DNA of 64,000 nt from Lewinella sp. LCG006 (GTDB taxonomy: Bacteria; Bacteroidota; Bacteroidia; Chitinophagales; Saprospiraceae). The stretch is from the NCBI RefSeq assembly GCF_040784935.1, contig NZ_CP160680.1, positions 4,248,501-4,312,500 on the forward strand. Direction: 5' to 3'. The translations under genes and the position numbers were made by a program. This document shows, one piece after another, positions 19,501 to 26,873 of the stretch (position 1 is its first letter; the number at the start of each line of letters is the position of its first letter). Under the pieces are notes generated by a model, which saw nothing but the letters and a program-made list of their open reading frames with translations, did not search any database and was not told the DNA's origin.

Positions 19501-21212
19501 GTCTCCAGCCGATGGCAAAAAATATTTTGGAGCAATTGAAACGGGTTATCGATTATGACAAAGCTTCTATACAACAGATCAACGGGCCAGATCAGGAAAG
19601 AATTACGCTCGCATATTTAGGAAGAAATGATATTGATACCGAAAAAGAATTTACCCGTCCAGTAAAAGAAGACAGGCTGATCTGGGCTATCTATAAACAG
19701 CGAGAATCAAAAGTAATTAGTCATACAGCTAGGAGTAAGGAATGGGATGGGGAATTTACAGCAACTAAAAGTATTCGATCTTGGGTAGGTATTCCTCTAT
19801 TGATCGGAGATAAAGTGCTGGGTATCCTAATGCTTGACCATAATACTCCGGGATATTATACCGAGACAGATTTACCCAAGCTTGAACGTTTTGCTCTTCA
19901 AGCGGCCATTGGAATAAGTAACGCCCTACTATACGAAGAATTAAATGTATTAAACCTCTCCTCCAAGGCTCTTGGGTTATGGGATAAACTAATGTCGCTT
20001 TCTACAGAAGAAATACTAATTAAAGATATACCAGTTTTTCATAGTAGTATTTTCACTAATATGCTAGAGGTAATTGACGAGGTATTTGAAGATGAAAATT
20101 TTAACCTATCGATTTTTTTAGCTGGAGATGAATTAGATACTCAAACTTATTTCAACTTATCACAATTGAGAGAATTTCCTATTTATGAGCGAATCAAGTT
20201 TATATCCAATCTAGATAGCCTTGATTTATTAGGTGAATTCATCTTTCCTGTTTTAGTCAACGGTAAAGAAATTGGTAAAATCGGTTTCTCTAAATCTATT
20301 CCTTTTATACAATCAGATAGGAAAATTTTAAATACTTTGGTGTTTTTCTTGCAAATGGGATTGCAGTATATAGAGATAGCCACTCTGAAGGTAAGAGCTT
20401 TTAAACGTCGATTTAACCCTTACATCACAGGCCCACCGATAAGGCTACCCAACGAGTTTTTTGGTAGAACAGAGCACACAAAATCCATAATAAATCAAAT
20501 TCATAACAACCACTTTTTAATCTTAGGGGAGCGACGGATTGGAAAGACTTCCCTGTTGTACTATTTGGAACACCATATAGCAGAGGCTTCGGATGATAAG
20601 TATGTTTTTTATCCGGTTTATATGGATCTGGAAGGCACTCTGGAAAAAGATTTTTGGTATCATTTTGCTGATACTATCCAGAGTATTAGTGGAAAAGTTC
20701 ATAGTAAAAAAGGCGAGAAATATGAATTCTTTGATTTTCAATATGATTTAAAACAAACGTTGCGGCGCCTGAAAAAATCTTCTCCTAACCGACTATTACG
20801 TATCGTAATCCTGATGGATGAAATTGATGTATTCCGTACTTATGAGGATGATACATTATCTAAAATGCGTAAGATATTTCAAGAAAGTGATGAGCTTAAA
20901 GTAATAATGGCGGGGGTCAGTTATACGGAATTGACGGAAGACATAAATAGTGCCTGGTATAATCAATTGAAATTGATAAGAATTGGAGAAATAAAGGAAG
21001 AACAGGCACGTCTCTTGATTACTCAACCGGTAGCACAGCGATACACCTTTTCAGAAGCTGTTATCGAAGCGATCATCAAAAAAAGTGATTGTAAACCTTT
21101 GGCGATTCAAAAACTATGTTCTGACGCGGTAGAGAATATGCTTAAAAGAGTGGCAGAACTCCCTGGATTTTCAACTGATGCCTTAGAGATTCTTCCCGAA
21201 GATATTCCCTGA
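16506..21212 (+). CDS. REC-multiGAF-AAA ATPase hub protein
   Basis: A 1568-residue cytosolic protein. The N-terminal receiver (9-125) is intact: Asp15-17, phospho-acceptor Asp65 (VLIDFVLPD) and Lys114 (MSKP). Next come at least five, probably six or seven, GAF-type sensor units at roughly 130-275, 290-450, 462-612, 615-815, 825-980, 985-1145 and a more decayed one at 1150-1300. The C-terminus (about 1315-1560) is an ATPase with Walker A GERRIGKTS (1341-1349), Walker B ILMDEID (Asp1438/Glu1439) and a helical tail. The receiver is a natural phosphorylation target of the kinase encoded just upstream; starts at 16506 or 16518 both overlap that gene. There is no DNA-binding domain, so output is presumably through the ATPase and protein contacts. 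Confidence 0.85.
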   Translation: MNRKMNKRPNIIIVDDDVQFVKDLQRQLKYRDVQVDHVFNAGNELLEHLTNLGKENIEYTAVLIDFVLPDVSGRELVNQLIKDYPKLDVIVMSGQDLQGSIRAYAMGAYAIMSKPIDYNELTFTLEELTHRNQIADHIAEDLRIITGFDCILVWEIVWDDYPNYRITGHVGKGADRDFVEKTRMDAVNYPRVRKMQSGNSVYYEDIATEEDFQHHREAADRNWVSLLSFPFRLEDGRLVGWIDCYKTEKFTFADAQDAAQKRGYLKRYAKIAGENIQAQRLTKQTRIIHETSQNLAGTLHEELIYKSILNKALEVTYADYGCVYRFSPGKGELSLIAKTGKEVTLADEIIPTGKGGVIGKLTKSQGSIYVKDVTKEEKGIYDPQKDRSTRHEAESGSLMAVTLRRGDRTLGVLLVKTKHPDFFIPDDLQFLTSMAAIAAVGMERQKLTHHLEEVSRRAQMATNFKDLSTYVVEAVKDLTDGTVNLWMMSKEDGEGDEFLRLVDSSMPSLLKVDERIPTAPGESVAGFAMEKGGYVLIDDLDKHTGSAFINQKVNPRDNGHSILVVPLLGKNKEKLGVLTVLHTDINKFSPDDGLLIQHFANQAALALQGQRQLEILQALARIGQELMTTLSDTKTYLQKVATLACEVSQATSVVIYPYDYKKKLFYANEYNVAAGKIKFVKSKLTVKPRQKGIAALIRTYGAVRVEEGSKEEPLRIYFGDINGAQLISEPGSAIYKQIRQFVEDSDFIRREKIQSFIGVSLVAETKKDELEEVAVIYFNYRSPRHFTQEELRVINIFCHQVANVIHRNRLFNELEEERKLIEGVHNSALTILKEQGQEKRLNKIVEEATSLLGAEGGEIYLTINGSQKDLQLVGKHNLPDEKMKLGAILRQSDGVGMALTVARTGKYLIENDYPKSKYKVPKMKSFFSAVVEVPLLLQGKVIGVLGVFDKKEKQEFTNTHVRILERLAAQAALAIYNVLLYDELDALYMAGVEISQNKGLQPMAKNILEQLKRVIDYDKASIQQINGPDQERITLAYLGRNDIDTEKEFTRPVKEDRLIWAIYKQRESKVISHTARSKEWDGEFTATKSIRSWVGIPLLIGDKVLGILMLDHNTPGYYTETDLPKLERFALQAAIGISNALLYEELNVLNLSSKALGLWDKLMSLSTEEILIKDIPVFHSSIFTNMLEVIDEVFEDENFNLSIFLAGDELDTQTYFNLSQLREFPIYERIKFISNLDSLDLLGEFIFPVLVNGKEIGKIGFSKSIPFIQSDRKILNTLVFFLQMGLQYIEIATLKVRAFKRRFNPYITGPPIRLPNEFFGRTEHTKSIINQIHNNHFLILGERRIGKTSLLYYLEHHIAEASDDKYVFYPVYMDLEGTLEKDFWYHFADTIQSISGKVHSKKGEKYEFFDFQYDLKQTLRRLKKSSPNRLLRIVILMDEIDVFRTYEDDTLSKMRKIFQESDELKVIMAGVSYTELTEDINSAWYNQLKLIRIGEIKEEQARLLITQPVAQRYTFSEAVIEAIIKKSDCKPLAIQKLCSDAVENMLKRVAELPGFSTDALEILPEDIP

Positions 21213-21269
21213 GCATTAATACTAAGATAAATCCAACTAAAAATACAACAATTAAAGACAACTGATAAA

Positions 21270-22748
21270 ATGCGTAGTCCCTACATTAGCGGCTCTAGAA
21301 TTAACAACCCCGCCAACTTTTACAACCGTACTCAACTGTTGGATGAACTAAGTCATCAAGATTCTCGCGCTTACTATCTTAAAGGGAATCGTCGCATAGG
21401 AAAATCCAGCCTGCTCATGCAGCTATATCTCGCTATCAATGGTATGGAAAAGAATCAGATTGCGATCTTTTTAAATCTTGACGGTTGTGAGAATGAACAG
21501 GAGTGCTGTAGCTATTTTAATGATGCTTTAAATACCGCAGCATACTACAAAAATATTACTGTTTTTCAGAATGTCTTTCACCAAGATGATTTCGTGAAAT
21601 TTCTGCAAGAAACTCTTCAGACGGCAAAACAGGCTAAATTGCATGTTTATCTTCTGGTTGACGAGGCAGAGAGTTTTTTGAAACTACCCAAAACTACGCG
21701 GAGTCGTTTACACCGCCAGCTAGTCAATTTACACGATAATCTTAAAGTGGTTCTAACCGCGACCAGCCAGCTTTATCGCTTGAATCACGTAGAAAAAGAT
21801 AGCGTTCCTTTTCTTAGTAATTTTACCGTGTGTCATATCGGTTGCTTTGACAATGAAAGCAGCATCGCACTTATCCGACAGGAAAATCTTCCTCAAGTTG
21901 AACGTCCGATAGTTGCAAAAGAACAGATTCTGGAAATCCTTCACCTTTGCGGCGGACACCCCTATCTTACCCAGTTGTTATGTGGAAACTTATTTAGCGA
22001 AGGATTCTTGAGAAGTTCTAAAGCCACTGACATTCTATTGGATCGCCTACTCTCCAACTTCATCGAGATGGACTTCAACCACCTCGAACCAGAAGAACAG
22101 AAAGCCCTCAAACACTTCAATTTTCAAAGCACAAAAAGCGCAGAAGACATCCCCCGCGAATGCCGCAACCACATCCGTGAACTTCTTCACCTTGGCTTCC
22201 TCATCGAGGAAAACGATCAATACCGCCTTTCCAACTGTTTCCTCTCCCAATGGCTCGAGCAGCACCAAGACAAAGAAGTGGAACCTCTGATCGTAGAACC
22301 ACCCACTCCCAAGCCTAAAAAAATCTTCCTTTCCTATTCCAAATCCGATACCGAATGGAAGGACAAGCTAAAAAAGCAACTCCGCATCTACGAGCGTAAT
22401 GAACAACTGACCATTTGGGATGATAGCCTGATTCAACCCGGGCAGTCGTGGAGTAAAGAGATTGAGTTCGCACTTGGAGAGGCGGACATTGTCCTTTTTT
22501 TAGTCAGTGCAGATCTTATGGCTACCGATTTTGTAATGGACACAGAGCTACCTATTGCTTTATCTCGCCATCAACAAGGGCTGGCAACGATTATACCTGT
22601 TATCATGCGCCCGTGCCAATGGACGGTTTCTGCCTTTGGTGAATTACAGGCTGTTCCACACAAAGGAAACCCTGTCTCCACTTATAGTAATGAAGACGAA
22701 GCACTCAATGAAGTAGTGACCAGAATAGTAGGTCTGTTGAAGACTTAA
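21270..22748 (+). CDS. AAA/STAND-type ATPase with C-terminal TIR domain
   Basis: A 492-residue protein 57 bp after the hub gene on the same strand. The ATPase (about 12-240) has Walker A GNRRIGKSS (39-47), Walker B YLLVDEAE (Asp131/Glu132) and sensor-like VLTATSQ; its Walker A neighbourhood is close to that of the hub protein (G-x-R-R-I-G-K-x-S-L-L). A winged-helix-like segment (about 255-330) precedes the TIR domain (350-490): KIFLSYSKSD, IWDDSLIQPGQSW, ADIVLFLVSADLMATDFVMDTELPIAL. Glu426 in TELPIAL lines up with the NAD-hydrolase glutamate of SARM1 (KEIVTAL), so NADase activity is plausible. TIR plus NTPase is a frequent design in bacterial immune proteins, but signalling roles also exist. 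Confidence 0.85.
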   Translation: MRSPYISGSRINNPANFYNRTQLLDELSHQDSRAYYLKGNRRIGKSSLLMQLYLAINGMEKNQIAIFLNLDGCENEQECCSYFNDALNTAAYYKNITVFQNVFHQDDFVKFLQETLQTAKQAKLHVYLLVDEAESFLKLPKTTRSRLHRQLVNLHDNLKVVLTATSQLYRLNHVEKDSVPFLSNFTVCHIGCFDNESSIALIRQENLPQVERPIVAKEQILEILHLCGGHPYLTQLLCGNLFSEGFLRSSKATDILLDRLLSNFIEMDFNHLEPEEQKALKHFNFQSTKSAEDIPRECRNHIRELLHLGFLIEENDQYRLSNCFLSQWLEQHQDKEVEPLIVEPPTPKPKKIFLSYSKSDTEWKDKLKKQLRIYERNEQLTIWDDSLIQPGQSWSKEIEFALGEADIVLFLVSADLMATDFVMDTELPIALSRHQQGLATIIPVIMRPCQWTVSAFGELQAVPHKGNPVSTYSNEDEALNEVVTRIVGLLKT

Positions 22749-22880
22749 AAGCGGGCTATTGATTTCTGGTGAGCGGTATTCTTAGCGCCAAGCCCTTCTG
22801 GAGCCAGCCAAGCTCCTCTATTCTTTTGAAATCGGAACCAGCGGTATATAACCAGGTGTTTCGTCCTGGCGATATTTTGG

Positions 22881-22911
22881 CGTGAAGACGTTGCAGCGAA
22901 ACGTCTTCACG
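22881..22911. repeat. Perfect 12-bp hairpin between convergent genes
   Basis: CGTGAAGACGTT (22881-22892) and its reverse complement (22900-22911) flank a 7-base loop. It lies in the 212-bp gap between the TIR gene and the convergent nucleotidase. Neither side has a U run. It may be a U-less bidirectional terminator or a small dispersed repeat. Confidence 0.55.
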
Positions 22912-22960
22912 TGGGATGCCTAACCTTTACATCTTTTACACCTTTCCACCCTTCCACCCC

Positions 22961-24484
22961 CTACATCCCCCCCATATACCAAATCACCATATCCCGAATA
23001 TCATTCTTCACCACTTCGCCGCTAGCGGCAAACTCATCCAGCTTGTCGTAGGTGTATTCACTGAGGAATTCCAGGTTGGCTTCCAGGCCTTTGGCGACGA
23101 ACTCGGGAACGACGATGACGTAGGTTTTACTAGCGTCTAAAGGATTGCCATTGATCATCCATTTTTCACCCTTTTTCTCGGCTTGGTAACGTTGGAGGTA
23201 GCCGCCTTCTCCAAAGTTAGTTGTTTCTCCGGTGTCGAGGAAGTGAGCCAGTTGGTCTCCTTTAATGCTCATTCGCACGACGGGACCGCCGTAGGGGAAG
23301 GAACGCAGGACATCGTAAGCGGTAACGGCGCCCGAGAGGTTATCATCGAGCCGAAGCGAGCCGCTGTTGAAGGCGTAGACATCCGCTCCTGGCCAGGCTT
23401 TGGCGATGGCTTGGTTGGTGAGTAGTCCGTAGTTGGTCTGACTTGAGCGGGTGGCTGCTTCCGTTCCGATCAGAGGGCTACTGAGTGTGGTAAGTTTAGC
23501 GGAAGCGTCATAGCCCATCTGACGGATGAGGTCTCCAATTTTAGCTTGCCATTTGTCAACCACGGCAGCGGTTGTGGGGTCTTCTGGCGTAGCCTCGTTG
23601 ATAGGGACGAGTTCAGAGAAAATCCGGCTTACCTTACTGTCTGGATAATAAGTGACGCGATGGATATAGACGGTCTTGGCGTTGGCGTCGGCTTTAGTGA
23701 TGGCCGTTTGGCCAACATAGCGACTGAGGTTTTCGTGTTCGTGCCCACCCATAAACAGGGGTAAGCCAGGTACTGCAGCGGCCAGGGCCTCATCTCCATC
23801 CACACTGAGGTGGGTGAGTCCGATGACGAGGTCGTTCTCTTGTCTGGCGGCTTTTACAGCTTCCGCAAAAGTGGCTTCAACGTCTTTGTACCCCACATAA
23901 GGCGGCCGTGCAAAAGGGAGCACAACGCCTACAAGTGCCACGTTGTAAGTAGCACCATTTTGCTCGAAGGTATAAGTGCTGAAGGCGGGTACCGGTTTGC
24001 CGTTTTGTTGAAAAGCCCTTTGTTGCTCACCATCTACACAATAAGCATTGGCCGACATGTACTCAAACTGGCTCTGGTCAATTCGTTTCTCCAACAGCGT
24101 GGCATCCTTGAGATCGAACTCGTGATTGCCAAAAGTAGCGTAATCAAGGCCCAGTGCGTTGAGGGTTTCTACCATCTGTAAACCAGCAATCCGCTCGCCA
24201 TTGTCCAATTTGAGGGTGCCCATGAAGGAGGGACTGAGAAAATCACCAGCCATGACGGCAATGGTATTAGGATTTTCGGCTTCAAGTTGGCGTAATAAAC
24301 CTGCCACCCTCGCCAAACCGCCCACTTTGCCACCTTCCAAAGGAGCAATTTCATAGACGTCATTGAGTTGGAGGATCACAAACTCTACTGGAGTAGAACT
24401 TACGTTGGATAAGGTACTGGTGGTGTCGCAACTGAAAAGCAATAAGCCACTCAGGAGAAGACTAAAAATGGAGTGTTTCAACAT
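22961..24484 (-). CDS. Lipoprotein 5'-nucleotidase/metallophosphoesterase (UshA-like)
   Basis: A 507-residue two-domain phosphoesterase exported and lipid-anchored. The N-terminus MLKHSIFSLLLSGLLLFSC is a lipoprotein signal, which fixes the start at 24484 and discards 19 upstream in-frame residues. The metallophosphatase domain shows ILQLNDVYEI (metal site; the usual second His of NDxH is Tyr here), AGDFLSPS, the strongly conserved FGNHEFD, and GLTHLS...MGGHEHE. The C-terminal 5'-nucleotidase domain includes NYGLLTNQAIAKAWPGADVYAFNSGSLR across about 370-400. The family hydrolyses nucleotides or UDP-sugars in the periplasm. It follows the LOG-family gene by 46 bp on the same strand. Confidence 0.85.
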   Translation of the reverse strand: MLKHSIFSLLLSGLLLFSCDTTSTLSNVSSTPVEFVILQLNDVYEIAPLEGGKVGGLARVAGLLRQLEAENPNTIAVMAGDFLSPSFMGTLKLDNGERIAGLQMVETLNALGLDYATFGNHEFDLKDATLLEKRIDQSQFEYMSANAYCVDGEQQRAFQQNGKPVPAFSTYTFEQNGATYNVALVGVVLPFARPPYVGYKDVEATFAEAVKAARQENDLVIGLTHLSVDGDEALAAAVPGLPLFMGGHEHENLSRYVGQTAITKADANAKTVYIHRVTYYPDSKVSRIFSELVPINEATPEDPTTAAVVDKWQAKIGDLIRQMGYDASAKLTTLSSPLIGTEAATRSSQTNYGLLTNQAIAKAWPGADVYAFNSGSLRLDDNLSGAVTAYDVLRSFPYGGPVVRMSIKGDQLAHFLDTGETTNFGEGGYLQRYQAEKKGEKWMINGNPLDASKTYVIVVPEFVAKGLEANLEFLSEYTYDKLDEFAASGEVVKNDIRDMVIWYMGGM

Positions 24485-24530
24485 GATATTATTTAGGTGT
24501 ATGGTAAAAAACGGATGCGCCGCAAATCCG

Positions 24531-25268
24531 CTACAACTCATAATTTGGCCGCAGCTCTCTTGCTCTCACTTCGTAAAATTCGTTAATGATTTGGATGATT
24601 TCCTCCGAAGTGTCTACAATCGGAATGAGATCAAGATCTTTAGGGCTGATGTTTCCTGCTTTTTCCAGCATGGTGGTTTTGATCCATTCTTTGAGGCCTC
24701 CCCAGAATGCTGACCCGACCAGGATGACGGGAACGGGGGTGATCTTTCCGGTTTGCACCAGCGTCAGTACTTCAAACAGTTCGTCGAGGGTGCCAAAGCC
24801 GCCGGGTAGTGCAATAAAAGCCTGCGCAAATTTTACGAACATCACCTTTCTGACAAAGAAATACTTGAAATTGATATCTTTATCGTGGTCTACATACGGG
24901 TTTGAACCTTGTTCGAAAGGGAGGTGAATGTTTAGCCCTACTGATTTGCCACCGTTGAGGTGGGCACCTTTATTACCTGCTTCCATAATACCAGGGCCTC
25001 CACCAGTGATGACGCCATAGCCTTCTTCGGTGAGATGCTGGGCAATCTGCACGGCAAGTTTATAGTAGGGATGATCGGGTTTTGTTCGGGCCGAGCCAAA
25101 GATACTTACACAAGGCCCGACCAGATTAAGGGTTTCAAAGCCTTGGACAAATTCGGATACTACTTTAAACATGGTCCAGGAATCTTCCCCTTTGATCTGG
25201 TCACTCCACTTTTTCATGTTATGGTGCTTGGGACGTAGATTGGCTTTGTTTTCTGTCGGTTGTTCCAT
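24531..25268 (-). CDS. LOG family protein (TIGR00730-type nucleotide 5'-monophosphate phosphoribohydrolase)
   Basis: A 245-residue cytosolic Rossmann-fold enzyme. It carries GPCVSIFGSARTK, GVITGGGPGIMEAGNKGA and the signature PGGFGTLDELFEVLTLVQTGK (split here as PGGFGTLDE plus the helix). Members cleave nucleoside monophosphates to base and ribose 5-phosphate; older databases call them lysine decarboxylase-like. The 245-residue length and an N-terminal extension of about 45 residues fit the longer subgroup. It is first in a two-gene minus-strand unit with the nucleotidase, a sensible pairing for nucleotide salvage, and is divergent from the lipoprotein at 25449. Confidence 0.88.
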   Translation of the reverse strand: MEQPTENKANLRPKHHNMKKWSDQIKGEDSWTMFKVVSEFVQGFETLNLVGPCVSIFGSARTKPDHPYYKLAVQIAQHLTEEGYGVITGGGPGIMEAGNKGAHLNGGKSVGLNIHLPFEQGSNPYVDHDKDINFKYFFVRKVMFVKFAQAFIALPGGFGTLDELFEVLTLVQTGKITPVPVILVGSAFWGGLKEWIKTTMLEKAGNISPKDLDLIPIVDTSEEIIQIINEFYEVRARELRPNYEL

Positions 25269-25426
25269 TTGGTATAATTTTAATCAACAAGTACGAAGTA
25301 GCTCGAAACCTGTTATTTTTTTTGCAAAAAGCCCGTTAAGGTAAATATTTTCGAGAGAATCCAATAAAAAAGGTAACTGATCAACAAAATAGACGAGAAA
25401 AAGGATCAACCTTAGTGGAGGGATGT

Positions 25427-25434
25427 TAATTTTG
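25427..25434 (+). promoter_or_regulatory. Candidate -7 element (TAATTTTG)
   Basis: An exact TAnnTTTG match 15 bp upstream of the lipoprotein start codon, implying a very short leader. No convincing -33 TTG is seen. Confidence 0.35.
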
Positions 25435-25448
25435 CGACAAAATTAGAA

Positions 25449-26678
25449 ATGTACATGATTCGTTACTGGAATTGGACTTTGCTGGGGAGTTTATTAGTAC
25501 TGCTTATGGGGAGTGCCTGCCAGTCTGATACCGCTGTCGGGACGGAGCACCTGCGGGCAGAGGAGCGTGCTTTAGTGCCACAGGAAACGAATCGATATTA
25601 CCACCTCCAAGGGTCCTTAGGCGATTTAGCGATCAGCATGGAACTCCAGGAAGAATCCAACTCGCAAGGACGCGAAGGGAGATATTTCCGCGGCTTTTAC
25701 CGCTACGACGATTATGGTGGTCCGATTGGAATCTACGGTAACCTGGAAAATGGCAACCGTCTTATTCTTACCGAACAAGGTGCCTGGGATGCTGAACCTC
25801 ATTTGTTTCAAGGGCGTTGGGAAGAGAATGGAGAATTTTCAGGGCTTTGGCAGCATAGCAATGGCAAAGACGTCTATGATTTTCGGGTGCAAAAAAGCGA
25901 GAATGCCGTACCGCTAAAAGGTTATTGGATACAGGACTCCCTGGTTGTTTATCCCGAGTGGGCTGCATCGCCAGTACTTTCCTATTCGTTAGAGTGGTTG
26001 GATGTTGCAGAAGACAAATTGTCAAAAGACCAGCGCAATTTTCTGAGAGAGCAAATCGCCAGAGGATTGCTGGAAGGAAGTGCGCCCGGTAATCCTGATG
26101 ATTTGCTAGCAAAGTTAACGGAAGAACGCAACAGCTTGTACCATGATTTTAGGGAGGAAATGGCCTCTATGAAAGAAGCTGGAATCATTGACTCGCTCGC
26201 TGAACCCGATGCTTTTTTGAGTTTCAATTACTCCTACAACACTTCCGTGCAGGTTTATTATAATGCCCCCAATTTATTGACCCTCGGGTTTACAGATTAT
26301 TCTTACACAGGAGGGGCGCACGGTATGTATGCTACCATAGTTGGGAGCTATGATCTGGAGCAGCGGAAAGTGCTGAAGTTAAGTGATGTGCTCTTGCCAG
26401 GCTATGTAGAAGCAGTCAGCAGGGCATTAGCAAATGCTGTGCGTAGGAAGTATAACCTCGGAGAAACTGCACCACTAAATACCTTTCTTTTTGATGAAGA
26501 AATTGCGCCCAACGAAAATTATGGTTTTACCGATAAAGGGGTGTTTTTCGTTTATGCGCCTTACGAAATAGCACCCTACGCAGCTGGGGAAATTGAGCTT
26601 TTTGTTTCTTTTGAAAAAATCAGGGAGTTCGTTCATCCTGCATGGCTCACAGATGAAGAAGACGAGAAAGAGGAATGA
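25449..26678 (+). CDS. Lipoprotein with C-terminal DUF3298 domain
   Basis: A 409-residue exported protein. The signal LLGSLLVLLMGSAC places the lipid-bearing cysteine at residue 24. The middle region (about 45-170) has repeated short beta motifs (YFRGFYRYDDYGG, LFQGRWEENGEFSGLWQHS). The C-terminal 130 residues match DUF3298: FTDYSYTGGAHGM, LKLSDVLLPGY, FFVYAPYEIAPYAAGEIELFVSF. DUF3298/4163 domains occur in anti-sigma-V proteins and many periplasmic proteins of unknown role. No enzyme motif is seen. It appears monocistronic. Start at 25449 or 25455 is equally possible. Confidence 0.75.
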   Translation: MYMIRYWNWTLLGSLLVLLMGSACQSDTAVGTEHLRAEERALVPQETNRYYHLQGSLGDLAISMELQEESNSQGREGRYFRGFYRYDDYGGPIGIYGNLENGNRLILTEQGAWDAEPHLFQGRWEENGEFSGLWQHSNGKDVYDFRVQKSENAVPLKGYWIQDSLVVYPEWAASPVLSYSLEWLDVAEDKLSKDQRNFLREQIARGLLEGSAPGNPDDLLAKLTEERNSLYHDFREEMASMKEAGIIDSLAEPDAFLSFNYSYNTSVQVYYNAPNLLTLGFTDYSYTGGAHGMYATIVGSYDLEQRKVLKLSDVLLPGYVEAVSRALANAVRRKYNLGETAPLNTFLFDEEIAPNENYGFTDKGVFFVYAPYEIAPYAAGEIELFVSFEKIREFVHPAWLTDEEDEKEE

Positions 26679-26732
26679 TAAGCTTTAACGGAAACTTTTT
26701 CAAGTCCGCGATCATTACTTTAATTTAGCCCC

Positions 26733-26788
26733 CGGAAGTCGGAAGTCGGAAGTCGGAAGTCGGAAGTCGGAAGTCGGAAGTCGGAAGT
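26733..26788. repeat. Tandem 7-bp repeat, eight perfect copies of CGGAAGT
   Basis: Eight uninterrupted copies of CGGAAGT, followed by a second short 7-bp array (CCGCATC, nearly three copies, 26794-26813) and one stray AGTCGGAAG at 26818-26826. It lies directly upstream of metG, so copy-number change would alter the metG leader. Confidence 0.97.
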
Positions 26789-26873
26789 ATTAACCGCATC
26801 CCGCATCCCGCACTAAAAGTCGGAAGAATTGACTGATCTTAATTTACATTCAGATTTTAATTCAAATTACGAA

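Noticed and set aside
26733-26788. Possible CRISPR array
   Set aside because: The units are 7 bp and contiguous with no spacers; no cas gene is present.
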